A program made the translations under genes and the position numbers. From the NCBI GenBank assembly GCA_011947345.1, contig JAAVTG010000214.1:27676-91675 (forward strand): a stretch of 64,000 nt of DNA. Direction: 5' to 3'. Shown one piece after another: positions 21,056 through 30,815 of this stretch; the stretch's first letter is position 1; each line of letters begins with the position of its first letter. The notes under the pieces are model-generated. The model made no database searches and was not told where the DNA came from. It worked only from the letters and a program-made list of their open reading frames with translations. This DNA comes from Phytophthora quininea (taxonomy: Eukaryota; Oomycota; Peronosporomycetes; Peronosporales; Peronosporaceae).

Positions 21056-21443
21056 AAAAGGAAGAGCACTTGAGCAGTAGTTGGCAAAATGCAAAGTGAT
21101 TCGATTCAGGTCCTTAGTTCGCAACCGCGTGCTACCTCTAAGCCTGCTACTGGGTATCCTTTACTGGATACACCCTACTGGATTCTCTACTGGATACACA
21201 GTTACCTTACCCAATCAGAGAACGCCACGTCGATGCCCATCCTGTACCTACAATCTTGCACCCACAATAGGTACCCACAATCCTGTACCCACAATCATGG
21301 CGTAATCACTGTGACGTAAACACCGTCCATAATCACAGGAATGATTGCGGTACCACACAGTGAAGGTCACGCCGACCTCACTGATGACGCGTCCACGTCA
21401 CACGGTCGCTTGGCGAGGCGTCGTCACATCACTCTTGACAACA
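21056..21443 (-). repeat. Copia LTR, 5'-most of dimer 1
   Basis: 388 bp with A at 21329, matching the other outer LTR. It is followed by AGAAG (21444-21448), the partner of the duplication at 12069-12073. Confidence 0.95.
21086..21099 (-). promoter_or_regulatory. Oomycete initiator-like core promoter in LTR
   Basis: Same TCACTTTGCATTTT motif in the LTR that would drive the right body of dimer 1. Confidence 0.6.
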
Positions 21444-23225
21444 AGAAGTGCTGCCGTTTCCTGGTAAACACACAAGAGAAGCTATTGCCGCTGCAACGAA
21501 CTTGGCTAATTGGGGTTTGGATCAGAGGTATTGTGAAAAGGTTCTTCGTGGTGGTGGGTCAAATGGAGTTGCGGCTTGTGATATCTCGAGTATCCCTCAA
21601 ATGCATTGTGTTGCTCACTGCTTGTGCCTGGTCATTGGCGACGCTCTGCTCAAGACAAAAAAACAAGAAAGACAATAAACAAAAGCAAAGGAAGTCAAAA
21701 TCAACACAGCCAAATAGTTCTACAGCAAATACTGCTGGTACAGCCGGCGTGGCAAATTCAGAGGCGAATGATACCGGCGGTGTCCCAACCATTTCGTTGT
21801 TTCGGCCATTCCACGCCCCAGTCGTAGGTCAAACAACAACAATTGAGCCGATTTCAAATACTGATACCAGTGTTGATCGTGGTGCTGATGTCAATGATGT
21901 TGATAGCGTAGGTCTAGACGACACAAATGTGGGAACCGCTGGCACTGTCGCTGATGAGATTGGCGACGATGAGCCTGGCGATCGTGAGATTAGCGATGAT
22001 GATAACGCCGCTTTGACGTGCGGAGAGGATTTGAGATTGAATTGATGATCGCGCCGCAATTGTTCACTTTGTGAAACCGCATGTGATGAGTATTTAGCCG
22101 AAGTGACAACCGAGGCATCGTCAACCGATAAAAATGGCGTTAGTTTGGAAGCTCTCAACCAAATGCGGGCAACGGTACAAGTATTTTGTAAGCAGGCATC
22201 GTATTTTCACCACTCATCCAAAGGAACATCACGGTTGAAAATAATTCAGGAGCGCTGTAAAACAGACAGAGAACTCAAGCTGATTCTTGATTGTCCGACA
22301 CGATGGAGCAGTTGCAACACAATGTTACAGCGTTTTATCGGTTTGGAAGAAGTTGTCTATAAGTGTTTCCAATATTTTGAGTCAGCTGAAGGTCGTAAGG
22401 AGTTTATTTGATGTAAAATTGGCCAGGTCAAAGCTGGAAGAATGGTTATCGATACGGTGCCTGTGGCGTTTATTGGGACCTTTTGCAAGCGCGTCGCAAA
22501 TGCTTAGTGGTCAAACCTACCCAACTCTAGCTTTAACGCTTCCCCGTCTGCGCTACATATACGACTCATGGTGCGATGAAACGTTTAAAGAAGAAGAAGC
22601 GAAAGCTGGGAGTTCAGCTTTTGTTGCTGCAACGATTGCACGGATGGATTGCGTACGGAAAACTTTACTTGGATTACTCAGGTCGCGATTTACAATAGTT
22701 AGCAGCGAGTTACTTTGGATAACACTTTTGGGTCCTCTCTATGCGAGTCTCAGTCGTTTGACTGCAGTGAGAGGACTACAGCACACAATGAAGTAGTAGA
22801 TGCAGCTTAAAGCTGCTTCAGACACACCTGTGGCAACTCCACAACAGACACCATCCCGAGTATCAGCCTAACAAAATGACATGAATAAGCTAGTCAATTC
22901 TTTACGAGGCGAAGGTGGCCATGCTTCAAGCCAGTCAACGCACCCCGGTGTTTCCGATACCAAAGCAAAAATACGGAGTGATCTGTGTCCACACCTTAGT
23001 CGAACTGTGGAAATCAAGACAACGTTGAAGACAAATGCTTTCAAATGGTGGCAATCCAATTGTAATTGTTTTCCTACCATTGCATCGCTGGCTTAGTGTT
23101 GCAACTTCTGTGGCAGCCAAATTTGCTTATCAACGGGAGGGGACGTCAAAAAAAACCCATGTGCACTAAGAGGCCAGATTCGTCCGCAACATTATCTTCA
23201 TCGCTAAAAATTGCAAAACTCCCCC
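21444..23225 (+). pseudogene. hAT transposase, 3' half (array copy 1)
   Basis: Reading resumes with PFPGKHTREAIAAATNLANW and CDISSIPQMHCVAHCLCLVI, the second-aspartate region and the conserved C-x-x-H of hAT catalytic cores. A Lys-rich then acidic Asn/Asp/Thr-rich insert follows, ending at 22045. Further pieces include SSKGTSRLKIIQERCK, LDCPTRWSSCNTML (22103-22411), LPRLRYIYDSWCDE (to 22796) and a decayed hAT dimerisation region with FKWWQSNCNCFPTIASLA (near 23040-23094). A 2-nt deletion near 21666 relative to copies 2 and 4 breaks the frame in the A-rich tract. Several later shifts exist in every copy. No 3' terminal inverted repeat was identified. Confidence 0.85.
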
Positions 23226-23283
23226 AATCATAGCTTAACTGCGCAGGACATTGACAGTGAGTTGTATGTTTGTATTCACCTCG

Positions 23284-23394
23284 TACACTCCTGAACACAA
23301 TATTACGCCTACCGCATTTTTACTCATACCTTTTTCTACTACGAATTTCAGCTCACTGTTTAGATTTGTCTTGCAGACATCTACAAAATACATA
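23284..23394 (-). repeat. Fragment of a dispersed repeat also found at 62590
   Basis: Read on the minus strand, about 95 bp here matches 62590-62685, sharing blocks such as CGTAATATTGTGT and AAAAGGTAT. The same fragment occurs in each array copy. It ends at the TA target of the adjacent Tc1 element. Confidence 0.6.
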
Positions 23395-23499
23395 CTTCTG
23401 ATCGAAAAATGCGGAATTCGCGCTACGAAGACAGGCTCCAGTACAAAAAAATCAAGCGTCGGTGCTAAACAAAATATTCGACCGGCCTGATGAAAACAA

Positions 23500-24529
23500 G
23501 GGCCTGTTCTGCAAATCAGCCTTACCAACTAGTCTGAAGATGAAATAATCCCAAGCAGAAGCGTTTGGCTGATTGATCGATCAGCTATTCTGGCGGCAGA
23601 GCACGCCTAGCGGAGATCAGCAGTCATCTAAAACGCACTGTCAGATGTGGTAGAGCTTACAATATAAAAACAATGCAGTATTATTCAAGTATGAAGTTGG
23701 GCTGACCTTCTCTACGAAGTCGCCAAGGAATTTGCCATGGTGGTGCCTCGACAAACGAAATCGACATTTTGCTGCCGCAGAAGCGCATGCTGGACGGCGG
23801 TCGCGAGCTCTGGGGCCCCAAGAACCAAAAGTCAGCATGGCCCCTTCATCTTCGTTCGAAATAACTAGTTGCGACGGTCACTTTCGTCAGATTCGCTATT
23901 GGGAAAACCTTTAGCGTCATCTGCTTCGGACGGCGAGCTTTCTGCTTGTTCGGTGTCGTCATCGAAGAACTCTCGAACCATGTAAGACTGACCCTCATCA
24001 TCCAATTTGCAAAACATCGTGGCAATTTCTGTCCTGGTGGCTAGCATACGACAGCACTAAACCCGGTCAGGGGTGTCGAGCGACCTGGCTCATGAACTCC
24101 CTGCTTGCGGAGCAGCGGAATCCCAGCCTAACCCACTGTTTGTCTTTAGAAGGATGAAAGTCTTGCACTTCCTTTTCAGCTCTGTGAGCTTATTTTGGAG
24201 CTGCTTTTTGGTGATAGTTCTGGGCTGGTTTCTGTTGAAAATGCTTGTGGCGAGATTACTTGATGCTACTGGCTGAACGCCACGGAGAGGTAGTTATCTA
24301 GTTCTGGCAATCCCCGAGGAATAAATGTGCTTAAAAGGTGTCGACCGACAATCAGTCTGATGGATCAGCTATCAGCCCGAATTCGTGCTGAAAAAATAAT
24401 CTCAACGAGAGCAATTTTCAGCAGTTTGATGTACGCAGAACACAACAGATTATTGATCGATCAGCTAAAGCTTTAATATCATCTGAAAGAAGCCCGATCA
24501 GCCATAATACGTGTCTGAAGAACAGGCCC
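23500..24529. mobile_element. Harbinger-like non-autonomous element nested in Tc1 TIR
   Basis: 1,030 bp with perfect 11-bp terminal inverted repeats GGGCCTGTTCT / AGAACAGGCCC and a 3-bp flank duplication CAA (23497-23499, 24530-24532). Removing it restores the Tc1 terminal repeat, which matches the other Tc1 end. Three-base duplications and G-rich termini fit PIF/Harbinger, although TWA is the usual target. It contains a Myb/SANT-like coding remnant on the minus strand. Confidence 0.6.
23865..24276 (-). pseudogene. Myb/SANT-like protein remnant of Harbinger-like element
   Basis: The minus strand reads TKKQLQNKLTELKRKCKTF and LLKTNSGLGWDSAAP (24120-24250), which resemble the Myb/SANT-like DNA-binding domain found in the second ORF of PIF/Harbinger elements. 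A stop and a frame change follow, then an acidic 60-residue segment (23865-24047). Counterparts lie at 38993-39404, 44699-45110 and about 50405-50816. The last has several extra one-base losses. Confidence 0.5.
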
Positions 24530-25873
24530 CAAATTTCAGTCAAACGTATGCACATCATTGTGCCATTCATTAGCTTGAGAAGTTCTCCACCATTAGTAGC
24601 ATGGACAGGTGCAAGCTCTTAAGCTGCGCTCTTGTTGTCATTTCACAACCAGATGAGGTGAGGATCAATGATGACCAAGGCAGACCGTGGGTGGATTTAA
24701 GGACTCATCGAAAGTAGCATTAGTATCCGAGTTATTGCGAAACATAGTCAAGCGCTCGCGTGATTGTGTGCAGAGAGCGCTAAAAGGGAAGTGTATTCGT
24801 CGCCAAAAGGCAGAAAGCCGACGTTTAGGGAACACCTGTTCCGCCACGTTGTCAGGAAAGCTGTCGCTGAAAACTACAGCTTGATTGCTTGATCTCGTGT
24901 GCTCGACACGAATCCTTTGACGTCTCTGGACTGGCATCGACTTGCTGAAAGTTCAACGATAGACAACACTCTTCCCTGACAAACCAGCACAAGATGACAC
25001 GGATCGACCAGCCTAAACGCATGATTTCTCAGCCGGACGTGTGGCCTCGTATTGTGTTCTCTAATGAGGAAAAGTTCAACCTCGACGGGCCGGATGGGCT
25101 CCTCCATTACTGACGTGACGTGAGGCGACCTAAAAACAAACGGTGCGTCGTCAGAATGGTGGCGGCTCTGTCATGGTGTGGAGGAATTTTAGTATTTCGG
25201 GAAAGTCGAAGCTAGCGGAGCATTATGTCTACACAGTGTCGGAGTTCATGCTCCTGTTTGGTCACATTCATCATGGCATCGACTACATCTACCACCAGGA
25301 TACCGCATCCATTCACCGCTGAAGCTCACGGCTGAGTTCTTCAAGGTGGAGAGCATATGCGTTTTAGATTGGCCACCTCATTCGCCTGACCTGACCTGAA
25401 TCCAATCGAAATTGTCTGGGCCATGATGTGCTCAGATTATCTACTACAACGGACGGCAGTACGACAGCGTAGCAGATTTGACAAGTGCAATTAAACTGCT
25501 TGGGACGCTGTTGACGCCGCATATCTGACGAAGCTGTAGAGTTGATGCCTGGCCGCTGTACTAAAGTTATCTCAATACTGAGCAGCAAGATTCAATAAAC
25601 AGGTAACGGCACAATGATGTGCATACGTTTGACTTAAATTTGTTTTCATCACGCCGGCCGAATATTTTGTCCAGCACCGACGCTTGATTTTTGTACTGGA
25701 GCCTGTCGTCATAGTGCGAATTCCGCATTTTTTCGATCATAAGTATTGCGAGTTCTACTCGAAGTTTCCTTGCGCGGTTGGTTGAATCGCCCGAGCCCAA
25801 TCGCTCGAGCAATCGCCCAGATCCTGAATTAGAATGAAATATGATGGAAGGTGGGTGGACGTAGTCTAGTCTT

Positions 25874-26313
25874 TGTTGTCAAGAGTGATGTGACGACGCC
25901 TCGCCAAGCGACCGTGTGACGTGGATGTTGTCAAGAGTGATGTGACGACGCCTCGCCAAGCGACCGTGTGACGTGGACGCGTCATCAGTGAGGTCGGCGT
26001 GACCTTCACTGTGTGGTACCGCAATCATTCCTGTGATTATGGACGGTGTTTACGTCACAGTGATTACGCCATGATTGTGGGTACAGGATTGTGGGTACCT
26101 ATTGTGGGTGCAAGATTGTAGGTACAGGATGGGCATCGATGTGGCGTTCTCTGATTGGGTAAGGTAACTGTGTATCCAGTAGAGAATCCAGTAGGGTGTA
26201 TCCAGTAAAGGATACCCAGTAGCAGGCTTAGAGGTAGCACGCGGTTGCGAACTAAGGACCTGAATCGAATCACTTTGCATTTTGCCAACTACTGCTCAAG
26301 TGCTCTTCCTTTT
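25874..26313 (+). repeat. Copia LTR with 52-bp internal duplication (5' of dimer 2)
   Basis: 440 bp. The first 52 bp (25874-25925) are repeated directly at 25926. It has T at 26140, shared with the other outer LTR but not the middle one, and T at 26040. Confidence 0.95.
26270..26283 (+). promoter_or_regulatory. Oomycete initiator-like core promoter in LTR
   Basis: TCACTTTGCATTTT, 30 nt before the LTR end. It would start transcripts of the first body of dimer 2. Confidence 0.6.
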
Positions 26314-26325
26314 GGTTATGAGCCC
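26314..26325 (+). promoter_or_regulatory. Copia primer-binding site with start codon
   Basis: GGTTATGAGCCC next to the LTR. The ATG at 26318 begins Gag-Pol. Confidence 0.8.
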
Positions 26326-29300
26326 AAGCCCCGTCTTCCCTGACCAAGACCCCGACTACGCCTTCGCCATGGACGCCGCCCCGACCGCGACCGCCCGCAT
26401 CAACAAGTTCGACGGAACCAACTTCCACACATGGAAGTTCAAGATGCAGATGGTGCTCGAGGAGCGCGAACTGTGGGAAGTGACGAGTGGGGAAGTGAAG
26501 CTCGAGCAGTGCCAGACCGCGGCGGATCAAGCGATGTTTCGCAAGAAGTCGCGCAAGGCGCTGGCGATCGTCTGTCTCGCGATGGAGGACTCGCAGCTGC
26601 CGCTGGTGCGGTCGGCGAAGGACGCGCATGATGCATGGTCAAGACTGGAAGGACACTTCGAGAAGAAGAGCCTGGCGAACAAGCTCTTTCTTCGTCGACG
26701 GTTCTTCACTACGACGATGGACGAAGGTGATGATGTGCTGGAGCACATCAACAAGCTCAAGACGCTGGCGGAGCAGCTCGACGCGGTCGGCGCTGCAGTC
26801 AGCGAGGACGACTTGGTGATCACGCTTCTTGCCAGTCTGAGCGAGTCGTACCAGTTCCTCATCACGGCGTTGGAATCGCGTTCCGACACGCTGACGTGGG
26901 AGCTCGTGACGTCTCGGCTCCTACACGAGGACATGAAGCGCAAGGAACAAGGTGGCGGTGCTGACGGAACCGCGCACGCTCAAGGTCAAGCGTTCATGAC
27001 AAGCGACAACGGGAAGCGCAAGGGACGGCAGGCGCAAGCGCAGAGGACGAGCGCCTGTCATTACTGCGGCGAGCATGGACATTGGATCGCCAAGTGTCCG
27101 GTGCGGATCCGCGAGAACGGGGAGCGGCAGAGGCCGCAACGAGCGAACGTCGCGCAGTGTGAAGACGACTCTGGCGACTTCCTCTTCTCGGTTGGTGGCG
27201 ACGCGGGTGCCTCCAAGCCGAGTGGCATGTGGCTGGTCGACTCGGGTGCGACGCAGCACATGACGTACTCGAAGGAGTACATGAAGAACTACAAGAAGAT
27301 CTCTCCGGTGGACGTGCATCTGGCGGACGACGGTGTGGTGCAGGCAGTGGGAAACGGCGACATCGTGATGTCGATGAAGACTCCGCGCGGCATGAAGAAG
27401 GGTGTGCTCACGGGTGTGTGGCACATCCCGAAGCTATCGCGCAACCTGTTCTCAGTCGGCCGCTTCACCAAGGACGTTGGCCCAGTGACCTTCGAGAGCG
27501 ACGGGTGCTTCGCGGAAACGAAGGGTGTCAAGTGGAAGCTCGGCGCTCGTGAGGGAAAGGGACTGTTCAAACTCTGCATGACACCGAGGACGCCTGCTGA
27601 CGAGGCCAATGCGGCAAGCTCGAAGGATCGCCAAGGGGACACCACGTCGTACCTCTGGCACCTTCGACTTGGTCACATCGGCCATGGCGGTCTCGACGCC
27701 ATCGTGAAGAAGGGCTACGGCACTGGCATCCCCATGACGTCGGTGAAGCAGTGGGAGGTGTGCGACGGATGCGCACTCGGCAAGCAAACGCGAGTGAGCT
27801 TCATGAAGTCGTCGCCGAACCGTGCGAAGCAAGTGCTGGAAGTGGTCCACAGCGATGTGTGCGGTCCGATGCAGACGGCGACGTTCGGAGGCAAGCGCTA
27901 CTTCGTCACGTTCATCGATGACAAGTCGCACTTCTGTGTGGTGTACCTGCTTCGGAACAAGTCGGAGGTGGCTGCCAAGTTCGCTGCGTTCGTCGCGTTG
28001 GCTGAGACGCAGACCGGCAAGCGAGTGAAGACGCTCCGGAGTGACAACGGCGGCGAGTACACTTCGGGTACGATGGCCAAGTTGTGTGCGGATCGCGGCA
28101 TCGAGCAGAAGTTCACGCCGCCGTACACGCCTCAGCTGAACGGAGTGGCGGAGCGGATGAACCGGACGCTGGTGGAGTGTGCGCGTTGCATGCTGGAACA
28201 CGCCGGGTTGTCGAAGGAATACTGGGGAGAAGCGGTGATGACGGCCACGTTCCTCCGCAACCGGTGTCCGACGCGCGCCATCAGCCACGACAAGTCGCCG
28301 CACCACGTTTGGACCGGCAAGAAGCCTTTGCTGGCGAACCTCAAGGTGTTCGGGTGCCACGCGTACGTGCACGTGCCGAAGGAGAAGCGATCGAAGTTCG
28401 ACGCTCGGTCGGTGCGCTGTCGTTTCCTCGGGTACTCGGAGCACGAGAAGGCGTATCGGTTCGAGGAGATCGAGAGTGGTCGCGTGTTGGTGAGCCGCGA
28501 CGCGCAGTTCATGGAAGACGTCTTCGACGGTGGGAGACGCGACTACGCTTCGAAGGAGATGGTGGTGGGTCTTCCGACAGATGATGACGAAGACACCACG
28601 GATGAGGGCTCGGTCCGGATCGGATGAGAACGAAGAAGAAGCTGCGCGGAATCAAGACTTTGAGCCCGGCAGCAAGCGACACCCGCGCACACAGTCGCTC
28701 GAGGAAGCAGTGGAGATCCCGAGCGCCAAGCGGTATGCGGTGCCGCGTCGACAGCAGCCGCTGGACGAGATGTCTGCCGCAGCTCAAGCGAAGGAAGACT
28801 TCGAGGCTGCGTACGTCGTGGATTCAGTGGGAGAGATGCCGACGACGTTCAAGTCGGCGATGGAATCCAGCGACGCAGACAAGTGGAAGGAAGCGTGCGA
28901 CTCGGAGGTGGAGTCGCTCCGCAAGAACGAGACGTGGATCCTGGTGCCATTGCCGAAGGGACGCAAGGCGATCGGCTGCAGATGGGTGTTCCGCGTGAAG
29001 GAGAACCAGTCTGGAGAGATCGAGCGGTTCAAGGCGCGACTGGTGGCGAAGGGATTCTCGCAGAAGTACGGCATCGACTACGACGAGACGTTCGCGCCGG
29101 TGGCCAAGTTCACGTCGATCCGTGTGCTGCTCAGTCTGGCGGCCAAGTACAAGCTCACGGTGCATCAGATGGATGTGAAGACCGCGTTCCTCAACGGCTT
29201 GCTGGACGAGGACATCTACATGGCGCAGCCGGACGGATACGTGGACGGAGATCGACCCGACTACGTGTGCAGGCTCAAGCGTTCGCTGTACGGCCTGAAG

Positions 29301-30461
29301 CAGTCGCCGCGGATGTGGAACAAGACGATCGACGAGTTCATGCTGAAGCTCGGGTTCAAGAAGTGCGAGTCCGACCACTGCATCTACCTGAAGCGGGACG
29401 GTCACGACATGATGTTCGTGGCGCTGTACGTGGACGATCTGGTCCTCGCGAGCAGCAGCGACTGGATGCTGAAGGACACGAAGCAGGCGCTGAGTGACCG
29501 CTTCGAGATGACTGACATGGGCCAGCTCAAGTACTTCCTCGGTATGGAGATCGAGCAAGATGTGGCGACTGGGAAGGTGTCAGTGCGGCAGACCAAGTTC
29601 GCGAAGGACATCCTCGAGAAGTTCAAGATGGATGAGAGCAACCCTGTGAAGACGCCGCAGGATCCGGGTCTGAAGCTGACCAAGGCCATGTGCGAAGGAG
29701 GTTGCAAGCACGGCGAGACCATGGCGAATGTTCCGTACCGGAACGCCGTGGGCTGCCTCATGTACCTCATGGTTGGTACTCGTCCGGACCTCGCAGCGGC
29801 AGTGGGAGTGCTGAGCCAGTTCGCAGCGGACCCCTGTCCGACACACTGGCAGGCGCTCAAGAGGGTCTTCCGCTACATCCGAGGCACGAAGACGCACGGC
29901 CTCGTGTTTCAAGCGAGCAGCGGTGACGGACTGCAAGGCTACTCGGATGCAGACTGGGCCGGTGACATCGAGTCTCGACGGAGTACGAGCGGCTACGCGT
30001 TCATGATGAACGGCGGATGCATCAGCTGGCGGAGCAAGAAGCAGCGCACGGTGGCGCTCTCGTCGACGGAGGCCGAGTACATGGCGCTGTCGGAGGCAAC
30101 GCAGGAGGCGGTGTGGCTCAAGGTGTTTCTGTGCGAGCTGGGCGAGATGGCAAGCGATGAAGCGGTGAAGATCTACGAGGACAACCAAGGCTCCATCGCG
30201 TTGGCCAAGAACCCCGAGTTCCACAAGCGCACCAAGCACATCGACATCCGCTACCACTTTGTGCGCGAGAAGGTCGAGGACGGTCAAGTGGTGTTGCAGT
30301 ATGTTTCGACACTCGACATGCTGGCGGACATCATGACGAAGCCAATCGCGGCGCCGCAGTTCGACGCGCTCAGGACCAAGTTGGGCATCGTGGTCGCTGA
30401 CGAGTCGAGTGGGAGTGTTGTCAAGAGTGATGTGACGACGCCTCGCCAAGCGACCGTGTGA
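26318..30461 (+). CDS. Copia Gag-Pol, dimer 2 first body
   Basis: Gag, CCHC knuckle, protease, integrase and the RT-RNase H segments are as in dimer 1, with all catalytic residues present. One private change gives Asn instead of Ser in VGSGDIVMS near 27352. At the integrase-RT boundary the G run is three long (28606-28608), so the gag-integrase frame ends at 28627 and the RT frame is reached only by a shift. The minus-strand copies have four Gs there. The RT frame runs to a stop at 30459-30461, 46 nt inside the middle LTR. Confidence 0.9.
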
Positions 30462-30803
30462 CGTGGACGCGTCATCAGTGAGGTCGGCGTGACCTTCACT
30501 GTGTGGTACCGCAATCATTCCTGTGATTACGGACGGTGTTTACGTCACAGTGATTACGCCATGATTGTGGGTACAGGATTGTGGGTACCTATTGTGGGTG
30601 CAAGATTGTAGGTACAGGATGGGCATCGACGTGGCGTTCTCTGATTGGGTAAGGTAACTGTGTATCCAGTAGAGAATCCAGTAGGGTGTATCCAGTAAAG
30701 GATACCCAGTAGCAGGCTTAGAGGTAGCACGCGGTTGCGAACTAAGGACCTGAATCGAATCACTTTGCATTTTGCCAACTACTGCTCAAGTGCTCTTCCT
30801 TTT
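30416..30803 (+). repeat. Copia LTR, middle of dimer 2
   Basis: 388 bp, with C at 30630 and C at 30530. It is preceded by a short purine tract GAGTGGGAG (30407-30415), the likely polypurine primer for plus-strand synthesis. Confidence 0.95.
30760..30773 (+). promoter_or_regulatory. Oomycete initiator-like core promoter in LTR
   Basis: TCACTTTGCATTTT in the middle LTR of dimer 2. Thirteen of the 16 positions of the published oomycete initiator consensus fit by eye. Confidence 0.6.
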
Positions 30804-30815
30804 GGTTATGAGCCC
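30804..30815 (+). promoter_or_regulatory. Copia primer-binding site with start codon
   Basis: GGTTATGAGCCC directly after the middle LTR. The ATG at 30808 begins the second body. Confidence 0.8.

Larger units (their letters stand above)
12074..21443 (-). mobile_element. Copia retrotransposon dimer 1 (LTR-body-LTR-body-LTR)
   Basis: Three 388-bp LTRs (12074-12461, 16565-16952, 21056-21443) enclose two nearly identical 4.1-kb bodies, all minus strand. The outer ends are flanked by the 5-bp duplication AGAAG (12069-12073 and 21444-21448), inside a hAT transposase codon series that rejoins in frame. The LTR begins TGTTGTC and ends CTTCCTTTT in element orientation, so it is not bounded by the usual TG...CA. 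The two bodies differ by a few substitutions, including Glu/Lys near 14480 against 18970 and Thr/Ile near 12545 against 17036, with the left body carrying the variants not seen elsewhere. Confidence 0.95.
23395..25743 (+). mobile_element. Decayed Tc1/mariner element with nested insertion (array copy 1)
   Basis: Bounded by TA at 23393-23394 and 25744-25745. Terminal inverted repeats begin CTT[C/A]TGATCGAAAAA and run for at least 140 bp once the nested element at 23500-24529 is removed. Inside, about 24660-25560 holds remains of a transposase in several frames with stops: WPRIVFSNEEKFNLDGPDG, an IYHQD-like second-aspartate region and PDLNPIEIVWAMM. These are hallmarks of a DDE Tc1-type transposase. 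It is non-functional. Without the insertion it is about 1.3 kb, normal for Tc1. Confidence 0.75.

Noticed and set aside
24073..24276. Plus-strand 67-codon frame with a hydrophobic segment as a small membrane protein
   Set aside because: It is antisense to the Myb/SANT-like remnant inside a transposon and is better explained as its shadow.
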